This document shows positions 35,111-44,115 of a stretch of 52,968 nt of DNA, in pieces. Origin of the DNA: Nodosilinea sp. LEGE 07088 (GTDB lineage Bacteria > Cyanobacteriota > Cyanobacteriia > Phormidesmidales > Phormidesmidaceae); contig NZ_JADEWX010000025.1 of assembly GCF_015207395.1 (NCBI RefSeq), positions 1 through 52,968 on the forward strand. Reading direction: 5' to 3'. How positions within the stretch are numbered: the stretch's first letter is position 1; each line of letters begins with the position of its first letter. Below the pieces are notes generated by a model. That model made no database searches and had not been told where the DNA came from. It saw nothing but the letters and a program-made list of their open reading frames with translations. The translations under genes were made by a program, and so were the position numbers.

Positions 35111-37584
35111 GCCAAATTTAGCGGATCGACATCAATGGTGAGGCTGACCGTGGCCGGGCAATGCTGTTTAAGCACCCGCAAGTCTGGCAATGGCTCATGC
35201 TTAGGGCCTTTGGCCAGCAAATGCCAGCGAAATCGACGCGCCACCCGAGGAATCGGCGCTGGAGCTGGCCCCAGCAGTTGATACGATGAGCCCTTGAGCA
35301 TTTGACCGAGGTGCTGAGCCAGGGTGGCAGCGGTCTGTTCTACCACCTCGGGGTCGGTGCAGCTCAGCCGCAGCAGCACCATCTGCCCAGCGGGAGGGTA
35401 CTGCAACAACTGCCGCTGGGCCCATTCTTCGGCGATAAACCCTTGGTAAGCGTGCTGAGTTACGGCTTCTATCACCGGATGGTCGGGGGTATAGGTCTGC
35501 AATAGAACCTGGCCCGGCTGCTCGCCTCGACCGGCCCGACCCGCCACCTGAATCAGCATCTGCAGCGCTCGCTCACTGGCCCAGTAATCATTCATATATA
35601 AGAGACCATCGGCGGCAATGATACCCACCAGCGTGACCTGGGGCAGATCGATACCCTTGGTCAGCATTTGAGTGCCCACCAGCAGATCGGCTCCACCCTC
35701 GGCAAAGCGGGTGAGCAGCGCCCGGTGAGCTCCCTTCGTGCGGGTAGTATCGCTATCGAAGCGAATGCAGCGCAGATCCGGAAAGGTCTCGGCCAGGGCA
35801 TTGACCACTCGCTGGGTGCCGCTGCCAAAATGCTTCAGGTAAGGTGAGCCGCAGGCCGGACAATGCCTTGGATGGCCCTGGCTAAAACCGCAGTAGTGAC
35901 AGCGCAGGGTCATGGTGCTGTTTGCCCCCGGCTGGTGATACGAGAGCGACACATCGCAGTGGGGGCACATGATCACATGGCCACAGCTGCGGCACGATAC
36001 AAAACTACTGTGCCCGCGTCGATGAATGAACAACAGCCCCTGGTTGCCCTCTGCTTTCATGGCCGCTAACGCCGTTTGCAACGAGCGGCTGAGAATATTG
36101 CGATTGCCCGCTTGCAGCTCATCGCGCATATCGATCACCTTGACCTGGGGCAAGGGTTGGGCCCGTACCCGTTCGGGCAGGGAGAGGTAAGTCCAGGGCA
36201 GAGCATTTTTGGGTAATTCACTCTTGGCAGACTCAGGGCCCAGCTCCTGGCACTGCACCCAGGACTCTAGGGATGGAGTGGCCGAACCCAGTACCAACGG
36301 ACAGTTTTCTAGCTCAGCCCGCCAGCGCGCCACCGTGCGAGCATGGTAGCAGGGGGAGACGTCTTGCTTATAGCTGCTGTCGTGCTCTTCATCGAGAATA
36401 ATCAGCCCCAGCTGGGGGAGCGGCATAAAGATAGCCGATCGGGTGCCGACAATTACCAGCGGTTTAGCGGGCTTAAAACTCTGTCGCCAGGTATCGTACC
36501 GCTCACCATCGGCCAGGCCGCTGTGGTAAACCCACACCTGGTCACCAAAGCGACGACGAAAGCGATCGGTGAGTTGCGGCGTCAGGCCAATCTCGGGCAC
36601 CAGCACCAGGGCTGACTGACCGGCGGCAAGCCGGGGTGCGATCGCCTGTAGATAGACCTCGGTCTTGCCCGACCCGGTGACGCCGTGGAGCAAAAACTGA
36701 CTCCCCTGCTGACTCTTATTTATATAGTGCAGTGCGGCAGCCTGGTAATCGGTGAGCGGCTTGGGTTGATCGGCAGAGAGTCTGGGACCTGCCTCTGCCC
36801 GTAGTTGCTCGCGGGGTTCGATCACCAGGCAGCCTGCTTGGGCCAGTCGTTTGAGGGTAGGGCTCGTGGTTTGACACAGCTGCAGCGCATCGCTGAGCCA
36901 TAGATCTCCGCCCTGGCGACGGAGGGTCGCCAGAATATCCTGCTGGCGGGCGGTGAGTTCGATGGGAGGGGTATCGCCACAGACTAGCGTTACTGCCTGA
37001 CGCTGCTTAGTCTTGGGCGGCTGCGGCGGGGCCAGATATGACTCGGCCCAGCCCAGCTGAATCAGCTGCTGCATCGCTCGATAGCTGTGACCCCGGCGCT
37101 GAAGATAGGGCCAGGTGTAATCTCCATGGGGAGAGCGCTGGAGATCATCCACGATAGTTTTAAGCTCTGGCGACAGTGCCTCAGGTTGCGTTAGAGGAAG
37201 GCGATCGCGTCTCAGCCGCAGTCGCCGCTGCGATCTGGCCAACAACCCTGGCGGCAGCGCCGTCTTGAGCACCTGTATCAGCGACACCTGATAGTGACCC
37301 GCCACCCGCTGCAATAGCTCCCAGTAAGCCGCCGCAAAAAACCGCTGCTCAACGATGCCTTCTACCGATCGAATTTGGGCAGGTACCAGGTTAGCCGGTG
37401 GAGTTCTAGAGAGGGAAAGTGCGATCGCACCAATGCTCTGGTGGCGAAAGGGCACCGTCAAGATATCACCCACCCCTACCTCTAAATCAGGCGGTACCTC
37501 GTAGGTATATGCAGCAGGCTGACCGCCATAGTCCACCAAAACGTTGACCCACTGGGGCTGGGTGACATCCTTACCAAGGCCCAC
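35107..37584 (-). CDS. priA: Primosomal protein N' (PriA helicase)
   Basis: Replication-restart helicase that rebuilds stalled forks. The 825-residue protein has an N-terminal 3'-end-binding domain, the Walker A motif HGVTGSGKTEVYLQ near residue 300, DEEH box (LIILDEEHDSSYKQD), GSATPSLES, the cysteine-rich zinc module (CRSCGHVIMCPHCDVSLSYH and CHYCGF...CPACGS) and the late QVAGRAGR motif. All are intact. The start at 37584 is read as MGLGKDVTQP. The last codons and the stop lie at, and partly within, a MITE-like terminal repeat, so the C-terminus (VDPLNLA) may have been reshaped. Confidence 0.95.
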   Translation of the reverse strand: MGLGKDVTQPQWVNVLVDYGGQPAAYTYEVPPDLEVGVGDILTVPFRHQSIGAIALSLSRTPPANLVPAQIRSVEGIVEQRFFAAAYWELLQRVAGHYQVSLIQVLKTALPPGLLARSQRRLRLRRDRLPLTQPEALSPELKTIVDDLQRSPHGDYTWPYLQRRGHSYRAMQQLIQLGWAESYLAPPQPPKTKQRQAVTLVCGDTPPIELTARQQDILATLRRQGGDLWLSDALQLCQTTSPTLKRLAQAGCLVIEPREQLRAEAGPRLSADQPKPLTDYQAAALHYINKSQQGSQFLLHGVTGSGKTEVYLQAIAPRLAAGQSALVLVPEIGLTPQLTDRFRRRFGDQVWVYHSGLADGERYDTWRQSFKPAKPLVIVGTRSAIFMPLPQLGLIILDEEHDSSYKQDVSPCYHARTVARWRAELENCPLVLGSATPSLESWVQCQELGPESAKSELPKNALPWTYLSLPERVRAQPLPQVKVIDMRDELQAGNRNILSRSLQTALAAMKAEGNQGLLFIHRRGHSSFVSCRSCGHVIMCPHCDVSLSYHQPGANSTMTLRCHYCGFSQGHPRHCPACGSPYLKHFGSGTQRVVNALAETFPDLRCIRFDSDTTRTKGAHRALLTRFAEGGADLLVGTQMLTKGIDLPQVTLVGIIAADGLLYMNDYWASERALQMLIQVAGRAGRGEQPGQVLLQTYTPDHPVIEAVTQHAYQGFIAEEWAQRQLLQYPPAGQMVLLRLSCTDPEVVEQTAATLAQHLGQMLKGSSYQLLGPAPAPIPRVARRFRWHLLAKGPKHEPLPDLRVLKQHCPATVSLTIDVDPLNLA

Positions 37585-38139
37585 GCGCTTTCACCACCTA
37601 CAGTACCTATGTCAGTCTAAGCGGTCGCTTGAGCTCCCATAAAGCGTCTTGCCTAATCAGCTAGCCTCTAACGCCAGCCTTTTCCAGAGGAGAAAGAATT
37701 TGTTTTCCACAGACTTTTATCTGTGGAAAACTTTTCCTTGCTGTGGAAAACACGTCTGAGAGTTTCTTCCGGTAATCTGAGCGGTCATTGTCTAGCTAAC
37801 AATTAAGGCTCCACTACTCGCCTAACTCCGTCTAGCTTCCTGAGCCGCGATCTCTAACTGAGCAAAGCCCTAAAGATAGCCAAATATTGTTAGGTTATTA
37901 GCTCGAATTTTCGGTTCATTTTCGGGATTCACTGTTACACTACGCCAAGATGCCAAAGAAATGTTACATTGCCTAGGAATTCTAGGAAAAATCCGTATTG
38001 TGGACTCACAAAATAAATCCAAAAGATTCAGTTTGGGATCGAGAGGTTTTGCTGGGGGGTTGCCATCGGCAGGGCAGCCTGATATTCATGCTTCAATCTG
38101 CATGCTTCAATCCGTTAGGTATACAGTTTTATTTTCCCC
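37585..38139. other. Divergent promoter region between priA and the sigma factor
   Basis: About 555 bp separating two divergently transcribed genes. Besides the DnaA-box-like cluster (listed separately) it is AT-richer toward the sigma gene (37870-38140). No ORF here is convincing: a 60-codon frame at 37961 lacks a ribosome binding site. Confidence 0.45.
37703..37750. promoter_or_regulatory. Cluster of three DnaA-box-like sites (TTTTCCACA)
   Basis: TTTTCCACA is at 37703-37711 on the plus strand and twice inverted as TGTGGAAAA at 37722-37730 and 37742-37750. The first two form a perfect palindrome with 11-bp arms (37703-37713, 37720-37730). TTTTCCACA is the DnaA-box consensus reported for Synechococcus elongatus oriC. 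Three in 48 bp, 119 bp upstream of priA, suggests DnaA binding or titration, or a strong hairpin. Binding is not shown. Confidence 0.6.
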
Positions 38140-39315
38140 ATGACTACTACATATAACTCTGACAGAGATAGTTCTATAGCCTGGGCTGATGAGACCGTCG
38201 ATGGATTTGCCACCGACTTAAATCGAGTGGCAGAAAAAGTCTCCACCACTGACAGCGAATTGACCGCTGACCTCACTGCTTGGGACGAAGATCGCGAGGT
38301 CTTGGCCAAGTTTTCTCAGTCTGAGGCCATGTCAGAGATGGGGCTCTCGGGATACAGTAAGACCCTGACAGACGATGCTGTGGGCGCTTTCTTCAAAGAG
38401 ATGGCCCGCTATCCGCTGCTCAAGCCCAGCGAAGAAATTGAACTAGCTCGACAAGTTCGGTTTTTATCGAAGGTTGAGTCAGCCAGCGACAAGCTTCAGA
38501 AAGAAATCGGTCGCAAACCGACTCGACAAGAATTGATCGAAAAAATGAAGCTCAGCGACGCTGAGTTTACCCAAAAACTCCACGACGGCAGAACCGCCAA
38601 GCGGCGAATGATTCGCTCTAACTTACGCCTGGTGGTTTCTATTGCCAAGCGCTATTTAAATCGTGGCGTGCCTTTTCTCGATCTAATCCAGGAGGGGGCC
38701 CTGGGTTTGAATCGCGCTACCGAAAAATTTGATCCCGATAAGGGGTATAAGTTTTCAACCTATGCCTACTGGTGGATTCGGCAGGGCATTACTCGCACCA
38801 TTGCCAACGATGCCCGCACCATTCGTTTGCCCATCCACATTGTGGAAAAGCTGAACAAGCTGAAGAAAGCCCATCGCGATCTACGCCGCGATTTACAGCG
38901 CAACCCCAGCGAGCAAGAGCTGGCCGATGCTCTCGATGTTACGGTTGAGCAGCTCAGAAGTTTACAACAAGTGCGGCGGCGATCGCTCTCTCTAAATCAC
39001 CGTGTTGGCAAAGGTGAAGACACCGAACTGATGGAACTGCTCGAAGACAGCAGAACCCAAACCCCGGAGTCTAAGATTAGCGAAAACATGATGCGCCAGG
39101 AAATCACCAGCGTGCTGGCCGAGGTGCTGACTGAGCGTGAAAAAGACATCATTACCCTCCGCTATGGCCTCACCACCGGTGAAACCCACACCCTAGAAGA
39201 GGTAGGCGGCATCTTTAACCTATCGCGGGAGCGGGTGCGGCAGATTCAAACCAAGGCCATGCGCAAGCTACGGCGGCCGCAAGTGGCGGCACGCCTCAAA
39301 GGCTGGCTCAAGTAA
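38140..39315 (+). CDS. sigC: RpoD-type group 2 sigma factor, SigC-like
   Basis: A 391-residue sigma-70 factor. After a divergent N-terminus comes region 1.2 (DAVGAFFKEMARYPLLKPSEEIELAR, about 76-100), the core-binding and -10 recognition region 2 (SNLRLVVSIAKRYLNRGVPFLDLIQEG, then YAYWWIRQGI), region 3 and region 4 with the -35 helix-turn-helix (LEEVGGIFNLSRERVRQIQ). The acidic region 1.1 of primary sigma factors is absent, so it is group 2. The FFKEMARYPLL start of region 1.2 fits what I recall of cyanobacterial SigC; assignment to SigC rather than another group 2 factor is tentative. A terminator follows. Confidence 0.85.
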   Translation: MTTTYNSDRDSSIAWADETVDGFATDLNRVAEKVSTTDSELTADLTAWDEDREVLAKFSQSEAMSEMGLSGYSKTLTDDAVGAFFKEMARYPLLKPSEEIELARQVRFLSKVESASDKLQKEIGRKPTRQELIEKMKLSDAEFTQKLHDGRTAKRRMIRSNLRLVVSIAKRYLNRGVPFLDLIQEGALGLNRATEKFDPDKGYKFSTYAYWWIRQGITRTIANDARTIRLPIHIVEKLNKLKKAHRDLRRDLQRNPSEQELADALDVTVEQLRSLQQVRRRSLSLNHRVGKGEDTELMELLEDSRTQTPESKISENMMRQEITSVLAEVLTEREKDIITLRYGLTTGETHTLEEVGGIFNLSRERVRQIQTKAMRKLRRPQVAARLKGWLK

Positions 39316-39402
39316 GCTGGGCAGCTATTTTGCGGATTAATTTTGCGGATTTCCTGCAATCCCAGCACAGTAGACCGTTTGATATCCTCCTCAGACCCCC
39401 TT

Positions 39403-39430
39403 ACCCCCCTGATTTAGGGGGGTTTTATTT
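39403..39430 (+). terminator. Intrinsic terminator after the sigma factor gene
   Basis: ACCCCCCT (39403-39410) pairs with AGGGGGGT (39416-39423) around GATTT, then TTTATTT. Strong GC stem plus T-run, 88 bp after the stop codon. Confidence 0.85.
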
Positions 39431-39512
39431 GGCCGCTTGAGTCGCTCCTGACGCTGTGATCGAGAGGGCTCAGCGCCATCACGCACCCTCTTCTACTGAG
39501 GTACACCCCAGC

Positions 39513-39878
39513 ATGGATGCCATTCACCTCACCAACATTCGCGCCTACGGCTACACGGGGGCACTGCCGGAAGAAACTGTGCTGGGCCAGTGGTTTCAGG
39601 CCGATATCACCCTCTATTTAGATCTGACCCAGGCGACAGCGAGCGATCGCCTCGCTGACACCCACGACTACCGCACCGTGATCAACAGCACCCAAGCCAT
39701 CATTAGCGGGCAAAAATTTGTGCTGATCGAGCGCCTGGCCGGGGCGATCGCCACCTCAGCCCTAGAGTCTGACCTGCGCCTGCAGCGGGTTACCGTGCGG
39801 GTGACGAAACTAACGCCGCCCATCCCCAATTACACTGGCCAGGTTGCAGTCGAAATCACCCGCGATAGAATCCAATAG
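39513..39878 (+). CDS. folB: Dihydroneopterin aldolase FolB
   Basis: Folate synthesis: cleaves dihydroneopterin to hydroxymethyl-dihydropterin. From the ATG at 39513 the protein has 121 residues, the normal length. IHLTNIRAYGYTGALPEET, HDYRTVINS and LIERLAGAIATSALE (catalytic Glu/Lys region, ERLA) match FolB. The frame extends 19 codons upstream with non-homologous sequence, so the internal ATG is preferred. A repeat hairpin and lipA follow on the same strand, 127 bp on. Confidence 0.92.
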   Translation: MDAIHLTNIRAYGYTGALPEETVLGQWFQADITLYLDLTQATASDRLADTHDYRTVINSTQAIISGQKFVLIERLAGAIATSALESDLRLQRVTVRVTKLTPPIPNYTGQVAVEITRDRIQ

Positions 39879-39976
39879 GGGCTGTTGTTGGGGCCATGCT
39901 GGCATTTTTGGTGGACGGCGGTTGTGGGTCTGAGCTCTACCAATCGGCTATTCAGCAGCTTTTGCGTCAAACATCT

Positions 39977-39993
39977 GGTGGGCGGTGCCCACC
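39977..39993. repeat. Short dispersed hairpin GGTGGGC-GGT-GCCCACC
   Basis: Same 7-bp stem as 12470-12486. It ends 12 bp before the lipA ATG and could hinder or shape its translation start; that effect is inference. Confidence 0.75.
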
Positions 39994-40005
39994 CTACGAG
40001 GGGCT

Positions 40006-40917
40006 ATGACTTCATCTGCGACTGATCAAAGACAGCAGCTACGGGCAGAGCTGGAGCGCATGCCCGCCTGGCTGCGTCGCCCGATTGGCAACGCTAGTGA
40101 GCTGTCGACCGTGCAGCGCATTGTCAAAGAACGGCAGATTCACACCATTTGCGAAGAGGGCCGCTGCCCCAACCGGGGTGAGTGCTACGCCAACCGCACC
40201 GCTACCTTTTTGCTGCTGGGGTCGGTGTGCACCCGCGCCTGCGCCTTTTGCCAGGTAGACAAGGGCCACGCCCCCATGCCCCTCGACCCCCACGAGCCCG
40301 ACCAGGTGGCCGAGTCAGTCAAACTGTTGGGTCTGCGCTATGTGGTGCTCACCTCGGTGGCCAGGGATGATTTACTCGATCATGGCGCTGGCTGGTTCGT
40401 CACCGTCATGGATACCATTCGCCAGGTGAATCCAGGGACTGACATCGAAGTGTTGACCCCAGATTTTTGGGGCGGATCTGCGCGAGATTGTGGTCAGGCT
40501 GAGCGCGTCAAAACGGTGGCAATGGCTAAGCCCGCCTGCTACAACCACAACTTGGAGACCGTGCGCCGACTGCAAGACCCGGTGCGTCGGGGAGCCAAGT
40601 ACAATCGCTCCCTGCGTGTGCTGTCGCTGGTTAAAGAATTTGATCCCTCCATCCCCACCAAGTCGGGGCTGATGGTAGGTCACGGGGAAACCGAGGCCGA
40701 AGTGATCGAAGCCATGCAGGATTTGCGCGGGGTGGGGTGCGATCGCATTACCCTGGGCCAGTACCTGCGCCCCTCCCTGGCCCATCGCCCGGTCGATCGC
40801 TACTGGACGCCGGAGGAATTTGATCGCCTAGGGGCGATCGCCCGCGACCTGGGCTTTGCCCATGTGCGCTCTGGGCCCCTGGTACGCAGCTCCTACCACG
40901 CCGGGGAAGCCCCGTGA
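40006..40917 (+). CDS. lipA: Lipoyl synthase LipA
   Basis: Radical-SAM enzyme that inserts two sulfurs into octanoyl-protein to make lipoyl groups. From the ATG at 40006 the protein has 303 residues. It has both cluster motifs: [12 protein letters not shown] (auxiliary cluster) and CTRACAFC (SAM cluster), followed by [20 protein letters not shown] and [15 protein letters not shown], and ends with [14 protein letters not shown]. All are diagnostic. The stop codon overlaps the GTG of the next gene by four bases (GTGA), which implies translational coupling with the octanoyltransferase-like protein. Confidence 0.96.
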   Translation: MTSSATDQRQQLRAELERMPAWLRRPIGNASELSTVQRIVKERQIHTICEEGRCPNRGECYANRTATFLLLGSVCTRACAFCQVDKGHAPMPLDPHEPDQVAESVKLLGLRYVVLTSVARDDLLDHGAGWFVTVMDTIRQVNPGTDIEVLTPDFWGGSARDCGQAERVKTVAMAKPACYNHNLETVRRLQDPVRRGAKYNRSLRVLSLVKEFDPSIPTKSGLMVGHGETEAEVIEAMQDLRGVGCDRITLGQYLRPSLAHRPVDRYWTPEEFDRLGAIARDLGFAHVRSGPLVRSSYHAGEAP

Positions 40918-41723
40918 CCGCCGCCGCCTGGCGGTTGATTCCCTGGCTAGACGCCCCCGGTGCAGTACAGATGGCCATTGATACCTGGCTGCTCGACCAA
41001 CACCAGCACCACGGCCACCCGCCAGCCCTGCGGTTCTACACCTGGACCCCTGCGGCCATTTCCCTGGGGGTCAGCCAGCGGCGACAGGTGCCGACCCACT
41101 GGCACCAGCTGACCTGGCAGGGGAGCCCAGTTGAGCTGGTGCAGCGACCCACCGGCGGACGCGGGGTGCTGCACCAGGGCGATTTGACCTATAGCCTGGT
41201 CACCTCTCACCTGGAGGGCAGCCGCGATCAGGTTTACCGCACCCTTTGCCAGTTTTTGATTGAGGGTTGGGGCCAGCTCGGGGTGCCGCTCGATTTTGGT
41301 CAGCCCAGCCGTGCCTACCTGCGATCGCAGAGCGTCCCTTTTAGGGAATTGCACAATTGTTTTGCCCTGGCCACCAGTGCCGACCTGGTGGATGCTAACG
41401 GCCACAAAGTCATCGGCAGTGCCCAACTGCGGCGCGGCCCCTACCTGTTGCAGCACGGGTCGATGGGGCTAAGTCCTGACGCGGATCTGTGGCAGCAGGT
41501 GTTTCAGACAGTAGCCCCACCGCTGACCCAGGCCCAGACGCTGGTGCGGGCTGGACTCACAACAGCCTCCGTCGTGGATGCGTTAATTCAAGCCGCAGCC
41601 AGGTGCCTCGGCTGTCAGTTTTTGGTTCAACCGCTAACCCAGCAAGAGTGGCAGGCGATTCAAGACCTGGCTTTACCACCCTCCACAGCCAGCACACTGA
41701 CCGGTGGGCAGCTCTCGTATTAG
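40914..41723 (+). CDS. Lipoate-protein ligase/octanoyltransferase family (LipM-like)
   Basis: A 269-residue member of the LplA/LipB/LipM fold. [19 protein letters not shown] is the lipoyl-binding motif and [14 protein letters not shown] holds the conserved lysine (Lys165). A cysteine at 149 in [13 protein letters not shown] aligns with the catalytic Cys of Bacillus LipM (motif CF..xS...LV), which transfers octanoyl from ACP to GcvH. Coupling to lipA by a GTGA overlap fits: LipM makes the octanoyl-protein that LipA then sulfurates. Lipoate ligase activity cannot be excluded. Confidence 0.8.
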   Translation: MTAAAWRLIPWLDAPGAVQMAIDTWLLDQHQHHGHPPALRFYTWTPAAISLGVSQRRQVPTHWHQLTWQGSPVELVQRPTGGRGVLHQGDLTYSLVTSHLEGSRDQVYRTLCQFLIEGWGQLGVPLDFGQPSRAYLRSQSVPFRELHNCFALATSADLVDANGHKVIGSAQLRRGPYLLQHGSMGLSPDADLWQQVFQTVAPPLTQAQTLVRAGLTTASVVDALIQAAARCLGCQFLVQPLTQQEWQAIQDLALPPSTASTLTGGQLSY

Positions 41724-41851
41724 ACGTCATCTCCCTCAAACAGCCGATGAACTCGCTATGGGCAACGGTATGGCAAACTTGAGAGGCTGAGGGCTTCTGG
41801 TCACAGGAAGCTGCTCTGCCCAACCACTCGATTCATTCTTTAGGCCCTACC

Positions 41852-42511
41852 GTGACTACGCTGCAAACTACACTCCAGGTGTTAATCGTTGAAGACGACC
41901 CGATGATGTTGTTGGGGCTGCGGCAAATGCTGGGTGAGCAACCTCACCTCACGGTTGTGGGCGCAGCCAGTGACGGCAACGCCGCCGTGCTAATGGCTAA
42001 CCAGCTGGCTCCAGATATTGTGGTGATGGATTTGGGCCTGCCCTACTGCGATGGCATTACCGCTACCCAGCAGATCAAAGCTGCCGCCCCGGCCACCCGA
42101 ATCGTTATGCTCACCTCCCACACAACAGAAGCTGAGGTGGTCTCTGCCCTCTCTAACGGCGTGGATGCCTACTGCGTTAAAGGCACCCAGATTGACCAGT
42201 TAGTAAGGGCGATCGAGGCGGTGGCCGATGGCGATACCTACCTGGATGCCCAGATTGCTCCCCAGGTAATCAGATCGCTATCCCAGCCGGTAGACGCCGT
42301 GTCGCCCACCATTGTGACGACCCTTTCGGGTCGCGAACGGGAGGTGCTACAGCTGCTGGTCAATGGCTACAGCAACCCAGACATCGCCAAAGCTCTCTTT
42401 TTAAGCCCCAACACCGTCAAAACCTACGTACGCAGCCTGATGAATAAGCTGGCGGTGAACGATCGCGTACAGGTAGCGGTCGTGGCCCTGCGAAACGGCC
42501 TAGTACGCTAG
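41852..42511 (+). CDS. NarL/FixJ-type response regulator
   Basis: A 219-residue response regulator starting GTG (VTTLQTTLQV). The receiver domain (about 8-125) has acidic Asp15/Asp16 and the phospho-acceptor Asp60 in VVMDLGLPYCDG, the switch Thr in VMLTSHT and the lysine in YCVKGTQ. The LuxR-type helix-turn-helix (about 155-215) reads LSGREREVLQLLVNGYSNPDIAKAL, typical of DNA-binding regulators. It is convergent with a histidine kinase 10 bp away, likely its partner. Confidence 0.93.
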   Translation: MTTLQTTLQVLIVEDDPMMLLGLRQMLGEQPHLTVVGAASDGNAAVLMANQLAPDIVVMDLGLPYCDGITATQQIKAAAPATRIVMLTSHTTEAEVVSALSNGVDAYCVKGTQIDQLVRAIEAVADGDTYLDAQIAPQVIRSLSQPVDAVSPTIVTTLSGREREVLQLLVNGYSNPDIAKALFLSPNTVKTYVRSLMNKLAVNDRVQVAVVALRNGLVR

Positions 42512-42521
42512 GGGGTTGGCG

Positions 42522-43883
42522 CTAACGGGGGCAATCAGGAGCTAGCGGCAAGGTAAAGACGATAGTAGTGCCTTGAGCCGGGTGGCTGCTGGCGCTAATT
42601 TGGCCACCGTGGGCTTCAACAATGCGGCGGCAAATGTAGAGCCCTAACCCCAGATTTAGGGGTTGATGCGAGGTTGTCGGGGTGGCGTAAGGCTCAAAAA
42701 TTCGAGTAGCGGCGGCGGGTTCTCCCAGCCCCTGGCCATTATCGCTGACTTGGCAATGCATCCAGCCCGCTACAACCCAGGCTCGCAAAATCACACTCAC
42801 ACCGGGCCGATTGTACTGTAAAGCATTGCTGATGAGGTTGTCGTACACCCGCTGAATTTGCAGGGCATCCCCGTAGATGGGGGGTAGGTCTGGCCATAGC
42901 TCGAGCTGGATTGCCCCTGGAGGATAGAGGGCAGAGCGCTCTTGCAGCAACACTTTAATGAGATCCGGGAGGGAATGGGGCTGGGGAAAAATTTCGATTC
43001 CATGGACCTGGCTGTGGTGGCTTTCTAGCAGGGTGTTGATCAGCTGGAGCTGGCGCTCGTGGCTGTTGCGCATTTGCACGAGGGTCGTTGCGGGCAGCAA
43101 CACCATGGGCTGCTGGGTTTTGAGAGCCTGGTTCAGCACCATGATGCTGCCCATCACCGGGGTGCGCAGATCGTGGGAGACGGCATGGAGAAAAAACTGC
43201 AACCGCTCCTTGAGATCAAATTCTCGCTGAAGTACCCCTTCGTAGAGGTAGATGCCGAAGTCAGTAATCAGGCAAACCAAACCAAGGCAAAGGGTGACCT
43301 GGAGCGCAAACACCAGTTGCAAGTCGGTGGGAACGCTAATCAGCTGAATATTTGGCAAGGCTATCAGGATCAACAGAGGCAGCGTGCAGGCCAGCTGAGT
43401 CAGCAGGTGCCAGCGCCAGCAGACTGGAATTAAGAGCCCCTGGAGCATAATCAGCAGCAACCACGTCAGCAGATCCAGATACACTTCCCCCCGCGACAGT
43501 GTCAGGACTGACGCCAGCAGCAGCACGAGCATGTTGATGAGCAAAAAAAGGCGCCAGGGATGGCGTTGCATCTTAGCTAGACGCAGCAGCACGAGACCCA
43601 GCAGCAGACCCAGCAGTTGAATCGCGGTGCTAAAGAAATAGTCCCGTTGGTCGGTGGTAGTGGTAGCCCAATCCAGTTCGGCGCTGCGGCGGGTGACCGG
43701 AATTAGAATGGCGAAATTAAAGACAAAAAAGACCAAAAAGGCCGCGATCGCCACTACAAACGCCAGACGCAGACGGCTCAGCACAAACCCATGCCGCCAC
43801 TGTCGGTAAGCCGACGAAGTCATCTCCTGGTCTGGCTGCAGTACCCCCAGAGCTGATTTCAATCGAGCGGCAGCTGGTTTCAT
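42522..43883 (-). CDS. Membrane sensor histidine kinase
   Basis: About 453 residues, possibly starting instead at the second methionine (residue 21). Six hydrophobic helices (about 38-60, 87-104, 112-130, 136-154, 166-185, 192-215) form a membrane sensor with no large periplasmic domain. The H-box FLHAVSHDLRTPVMG has the phospho-accepting His237. The ATPase domain carries NALQYNRPG (N box), DNGQGLG (G1) and GLGLYICRRIVEAHGG (G2). All are intact. Its stop is 10 bp from the response regulator stop, on the opposite strand, consistent with a split two-component pair. Confidence 0.92.
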   Translation of the reverse strand: MKPAAARLKSALGVLQPDQEMTSSAYRQWRHGFVLSRLRLAFVVAIAAFLVFFVFNFAILIPVTRRSAELDWATTTTDQRDYFFSTAIQLLGLLLGLVLLRLAKMQRHPWRLFLLINMLVLLLASVLTLSRGEVYLDLLTWLLLIMLQGLLIPVCWRWHLLTQLACTLPLLILIALPNIQLISVPTDLQLVFALQVTLCLGLVCLITDFGIYLYEGVLQREFDLKERLQFFLHAVSHDLRTPVMGSIMVLNQALKTQQPMVLLPATTLVQMRNSHERQLQLINTLLESHHSQVHGIEIFPQPHSLPDLIKVLLQERSALYPPGAIQLELWPDLPPIYGDALQIQRVYDNLISNALQYNRPGVSVILRAWVVAGWMHCQVSDNGQGLGEPAAATRIFEPYATPTTSHQPLNLGLGLYICRRIVEAHGGQISASSHPAQGTTIVFTLPLAPDCPR

Positions 43884-44115
43884 CCACTCACTCCACGCAA
43901 CAACAGCCGAATCTAAACACGACTAGACCCGAGATAGGCGACCGGCTTACTCAGCTTACGGAACGCGGCGCCACTTGACACCCTCCTGTCGATTCACCCG
44001 ATCGGGCGAACCGTTTAGGTTCACCCGAAGGCAGGTATTGGCTCTACCCCAGCACCCGCCATAGTTGGGGCGTGTCATCGGCCCGGTTGGCCCGCAGTCC
44101 CAGGGAGGATCAGCC

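Noticed and set aside
37703-37750. Calling the DnaA-box cluster the chromosomal origin
   Set aside because: Only three boxes, no dnaA or dnaN nearby, and no skew analysis possible here.
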